Under the pieces are notes generated by a model. That model ran no database searches. It was not told the DNA's origin and worked only from the letters and a program-made list of their open reading frames with translations. A stretch of 6,650 nt of DNA. Source: Planctomycetaceae bacterium (GTDB lineage: Bacteria > Planctomycetota > Planctomycetia > Isosphaerales > Isosphaeraceae). The stretch lies in assembly GCA_019232645.1 (NCBI GenBank), contig JAFANO010000761.1, positions 1 to 6,650 of the forward strand. The letters run 5' to 3'. Below are positions 5,773-6,650 of this stretch, piece by piece. Positions within the stretch are counted from its first letter, which is position 1. Each line of letters begins with the position of its first letter. Both the position numbers and the translations under genes were made by a program.

Positions 5773-6248
5773 GTCTCAGGGCGGCGGGCCAGTTGGTGGC
5801 GGGGCCGCTTCCACCGGATGCGCAGCCGCGCCAGGGCCCGCCCGCCCGTCGTTCCCGAGACCGCGACGCCGTGATCATTCCGCGGGTCGCGCACCAGCAG
5901 GGGCGCGGTCCAGGCTGTGGGGTGGGAGCCGAGGTCGCGCGGGTCGGTGTCGATGACCTCAGCGATCCAGGCGTCGACGCGCCCGCCCCCCGCGCGGGGT
6001 CGGCCCGACCTCGGGGCGTCCGACAACCGCTCCCCCAGGCCGAGGTCGTGGCGACCCTGGGACCGCTCCACCCAGGAGGAGGTCGTCCGGCGGCTGACGC
6101 GGAGGGCCTCGGCGACCTGCTCGGGGGTCTCCCCCTCGTCGCGCCACAGGGGCGCCCGGGCGCGGCCGCTCTCCTTGGCCGCGGGGGTGTGGCCAGCGAG
6201 GGATCCCAACTCCAGGCGCTGCCGGGGTGCGAGGAGGAGGGGTGCCAT
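5736..6248 (-). CDS. IS630 transposase, N-terminal helix-turn-helix part (orfA)
   Basis: This 170-aa product is the DNA-binding half of the transposase, which recognises the inverted repeats. The helix-turn-helix core is TPEQVAEALRVSRRTTSSWVER (41-62), followed by LSDAPRSGRPRAGG (75-88), a Gly/Arg linker typical of IS630 proteins. A second winged-helix-like segment (VDAWIAEVIDTDPRDLG, 91-107, and WTAPLL, 113-118) leads to LRIRWKRPRHQLARRPETWRQ (142-162). The ATG at 6248 has GGAAGG 4 bases upstream; the frame is open further but crosses the inverted repeat and leaves the element. After TGG at 164-166 it diverges into SNVG and stops. A -1 shift at the GGGGGC run continues into LKRGLKGR of orfB, which matches the family. 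Confidence 0.82.
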   Translation of the reverse strand: MAPLLLAPRQRLELGSLAGHTPAAKESGRARAPLWRDEGETPEQVAEALRVSRRTTSSWVERSQGRHDLGLGERLSDAPRSGRPRAGGGRVDAWIAEVIDTDPRDLGSHPTAWTAPLLVRDPRNDHGVAVSGTTGGRALARLRIRWKRPRHQLARRPETWRQSTGGSNVG

Positions 6249-6321
6249 CGAACCTTCCAGGGGGGAGAGGCTAAGGTGTTCGACGGCCCATTGTAACTGG
6301 GCAAAGACTTCTGGCGACCTA

Positions 6322-6401
6322 CTTAATACGTCTGATTCCCCGCGCCCACGACCCCCACCTACCGCTCCCCCGTCCCCGGCGGCCACCGGCAAGTTACCTG
6401 A
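6322..6401. other. Flank of the IS630 insertion, no gene seen
   Basis: This is a C-rich stretch (runs of CCCC, CCCCC) between the insertion sequence and the next coding segment. In-frame stops interrupt the downstream frame (TGA at 6399-6401), and codon use does not look coding. No promoter or ribosome site was recognised. It may hold the decayed 5' part of the following gene. Confidence 0.45.
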
Positions 6402-6419
6402 CCCGAATACCTCGCGCTG

Positions 6420-6650
6420 ATGGGGGCAATGATCGACCATTTCGCCGGCGGCGAGCACGGGCACTTCATCGGCAACCACCTGCTCGGCCTCAGCAAGCAA
6501 GCCAAGATCTTCGGCGCCGTCTCCCCCGCCGACCACCTCGAGAAAGCCGAACAGGCCGCCGACCGGCAAGCGGCGTACGTCGCCGGCCTCGAGCAGGCGA
6601 TCGAGAGCATGAGCGACACGTTCTACGGCCCAATCGGGCCAACCGTTCGC
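6420..6650 (+). CDS. Unknown protein, N-terminal part, runs off the right edge
   Basis: I do not recognise this protein. The plus-strand frame is open from 6402 to the window end and shows strong G/C third positions, unlike the flank before it. It reads MGAMIDHFAGGEHGHFIGNH, then LLGLSKQAKIFGAVSPADHL, EKAEQAADRQAAYVAGLEQA and IESMSDTFYGPIGPTVR. The EKAEQ...IESM stretch is likely amphipathic helix. Five histidines fall within the first 35 residues. The first ATG is at 6420, with a second at 6429; neither has a good ribosome site. The frame upstream of the ATG (PEYLAL) already looks coding, so the true start may have been lost. The gene may therefore be a 5'-truncated remnant next to the insertion sequence. 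The antisense frames look like shadows. Confidence 0.5.
   Translation, partial: MGAMIDHFAGGEHGHFIGNHLLGLSKQAKIFGAVSPADHLEKAEQAADRQAAYVAGLEQAIESMSDTFYGPIGPTVR

Larger units (their letters stand above)
5167..6321 (-). mobile_element. IS630-family insertion sequence with TA target duplication
   Basis: The 19-bp inverted repeats match perfectly: GGTCGCCAGAAGTCTTTGC at 5169-5187 and its complement at 6301-6319. They are flanked by TA (5167-5168 and 6320-6321), the insertion target of the IS630/Tc1 superfamily. The element without the TA pair is 1151 bp, normal for the family. It holds one transposase on the minus strand split into two frames. The right repeat ends about 50 bases upstream of the transposase ATG. 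Perfect ends suggest recent insertion, although the transposase carries a frameshift. Confidence 0.92.

Noticed and set aside
5272..5874. 200-codon plus-strand frame within the IS630 element
   Set aside because: It is the antisense shadow of the DDE domain, which has recognisable catalytic motifs on the minus strand.
6249..6569. Extension of the transposase orfA frame upstream through the right inverted repeat
   Set aside because: It crosses the element boundary. Part of it (RSPEVFAQ) is just translation of the inverted repeat, which appears again at the other end. The ATG at 6248 has a ribosome site.

Overview
The window looks like chromosomal DNA from a planctomycete, most likely of the Isosphaeraceae type. 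This is an inference. It rests on very high GC with strong GC3 coding bias, a non-catalytic-looking Ldh_2-family protein, a conserved hypothetical family I associate with planctomycetes, an IS630-type transposase of a style common there, and AT-rich heptameric repeats (AATTTGA / AATCTCA) between genes. No rRNA, tRNA or CRISPR array is visible.

Layout. (1) Positions 1-194, minus strand: the first 64 codons of a glutamine-dependent asparagine synthase, cut by the window edge, with a -10-like box about 90 bases upstream. (2) Positions 195-746: intergenic DNA with a dispersed repeat and an eight-unit 7-bp tandem array. (3) Positions 747-1538, minus: a rhomboid intramembrane serine protease with an intact catalytic Ser/His pair. 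(4) Positions 1686-2525, minus: an Ldh_2-fold protein that has lost the histidine motifs of the active enzymes. (5) Positions 2803-3342, minus: a 179-aa conserved protein of unknown function. (6) Positions 3343-3602: a divergent control region. (7) Positions 3603-4991, plus: a metallo-beta-lactamase/beta-CASP nuclease, probably started at a TTG. (8) Positions 4988-6321: a second copy of the dispersed repeat and heptad array, entered by two mobile elements. One is a 100-bp palindromic MITE-like element with a 5-bp target duplication. The other, 11 bp further on, is a 1151-bp IS630-family element flanked by TA, whose transposase is split by a -1 frameshift. (9) Positions 6322-6650: non-coding sequence, then the start of a plus-strand coding region of unknown function that leaves the window.

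The three minus-strand genes at 747-3342 could be partly co-transcribed, but gaps of 147 and 277 bp make an operon uncertain. I see no shared pathway among the genes and no convincing new multi-gene system. The best structure lies in the intergenic DNA: a repeat whose heptad phase survives on both sides of two insertions, so the pre-insertion sequence can be rebuilt.
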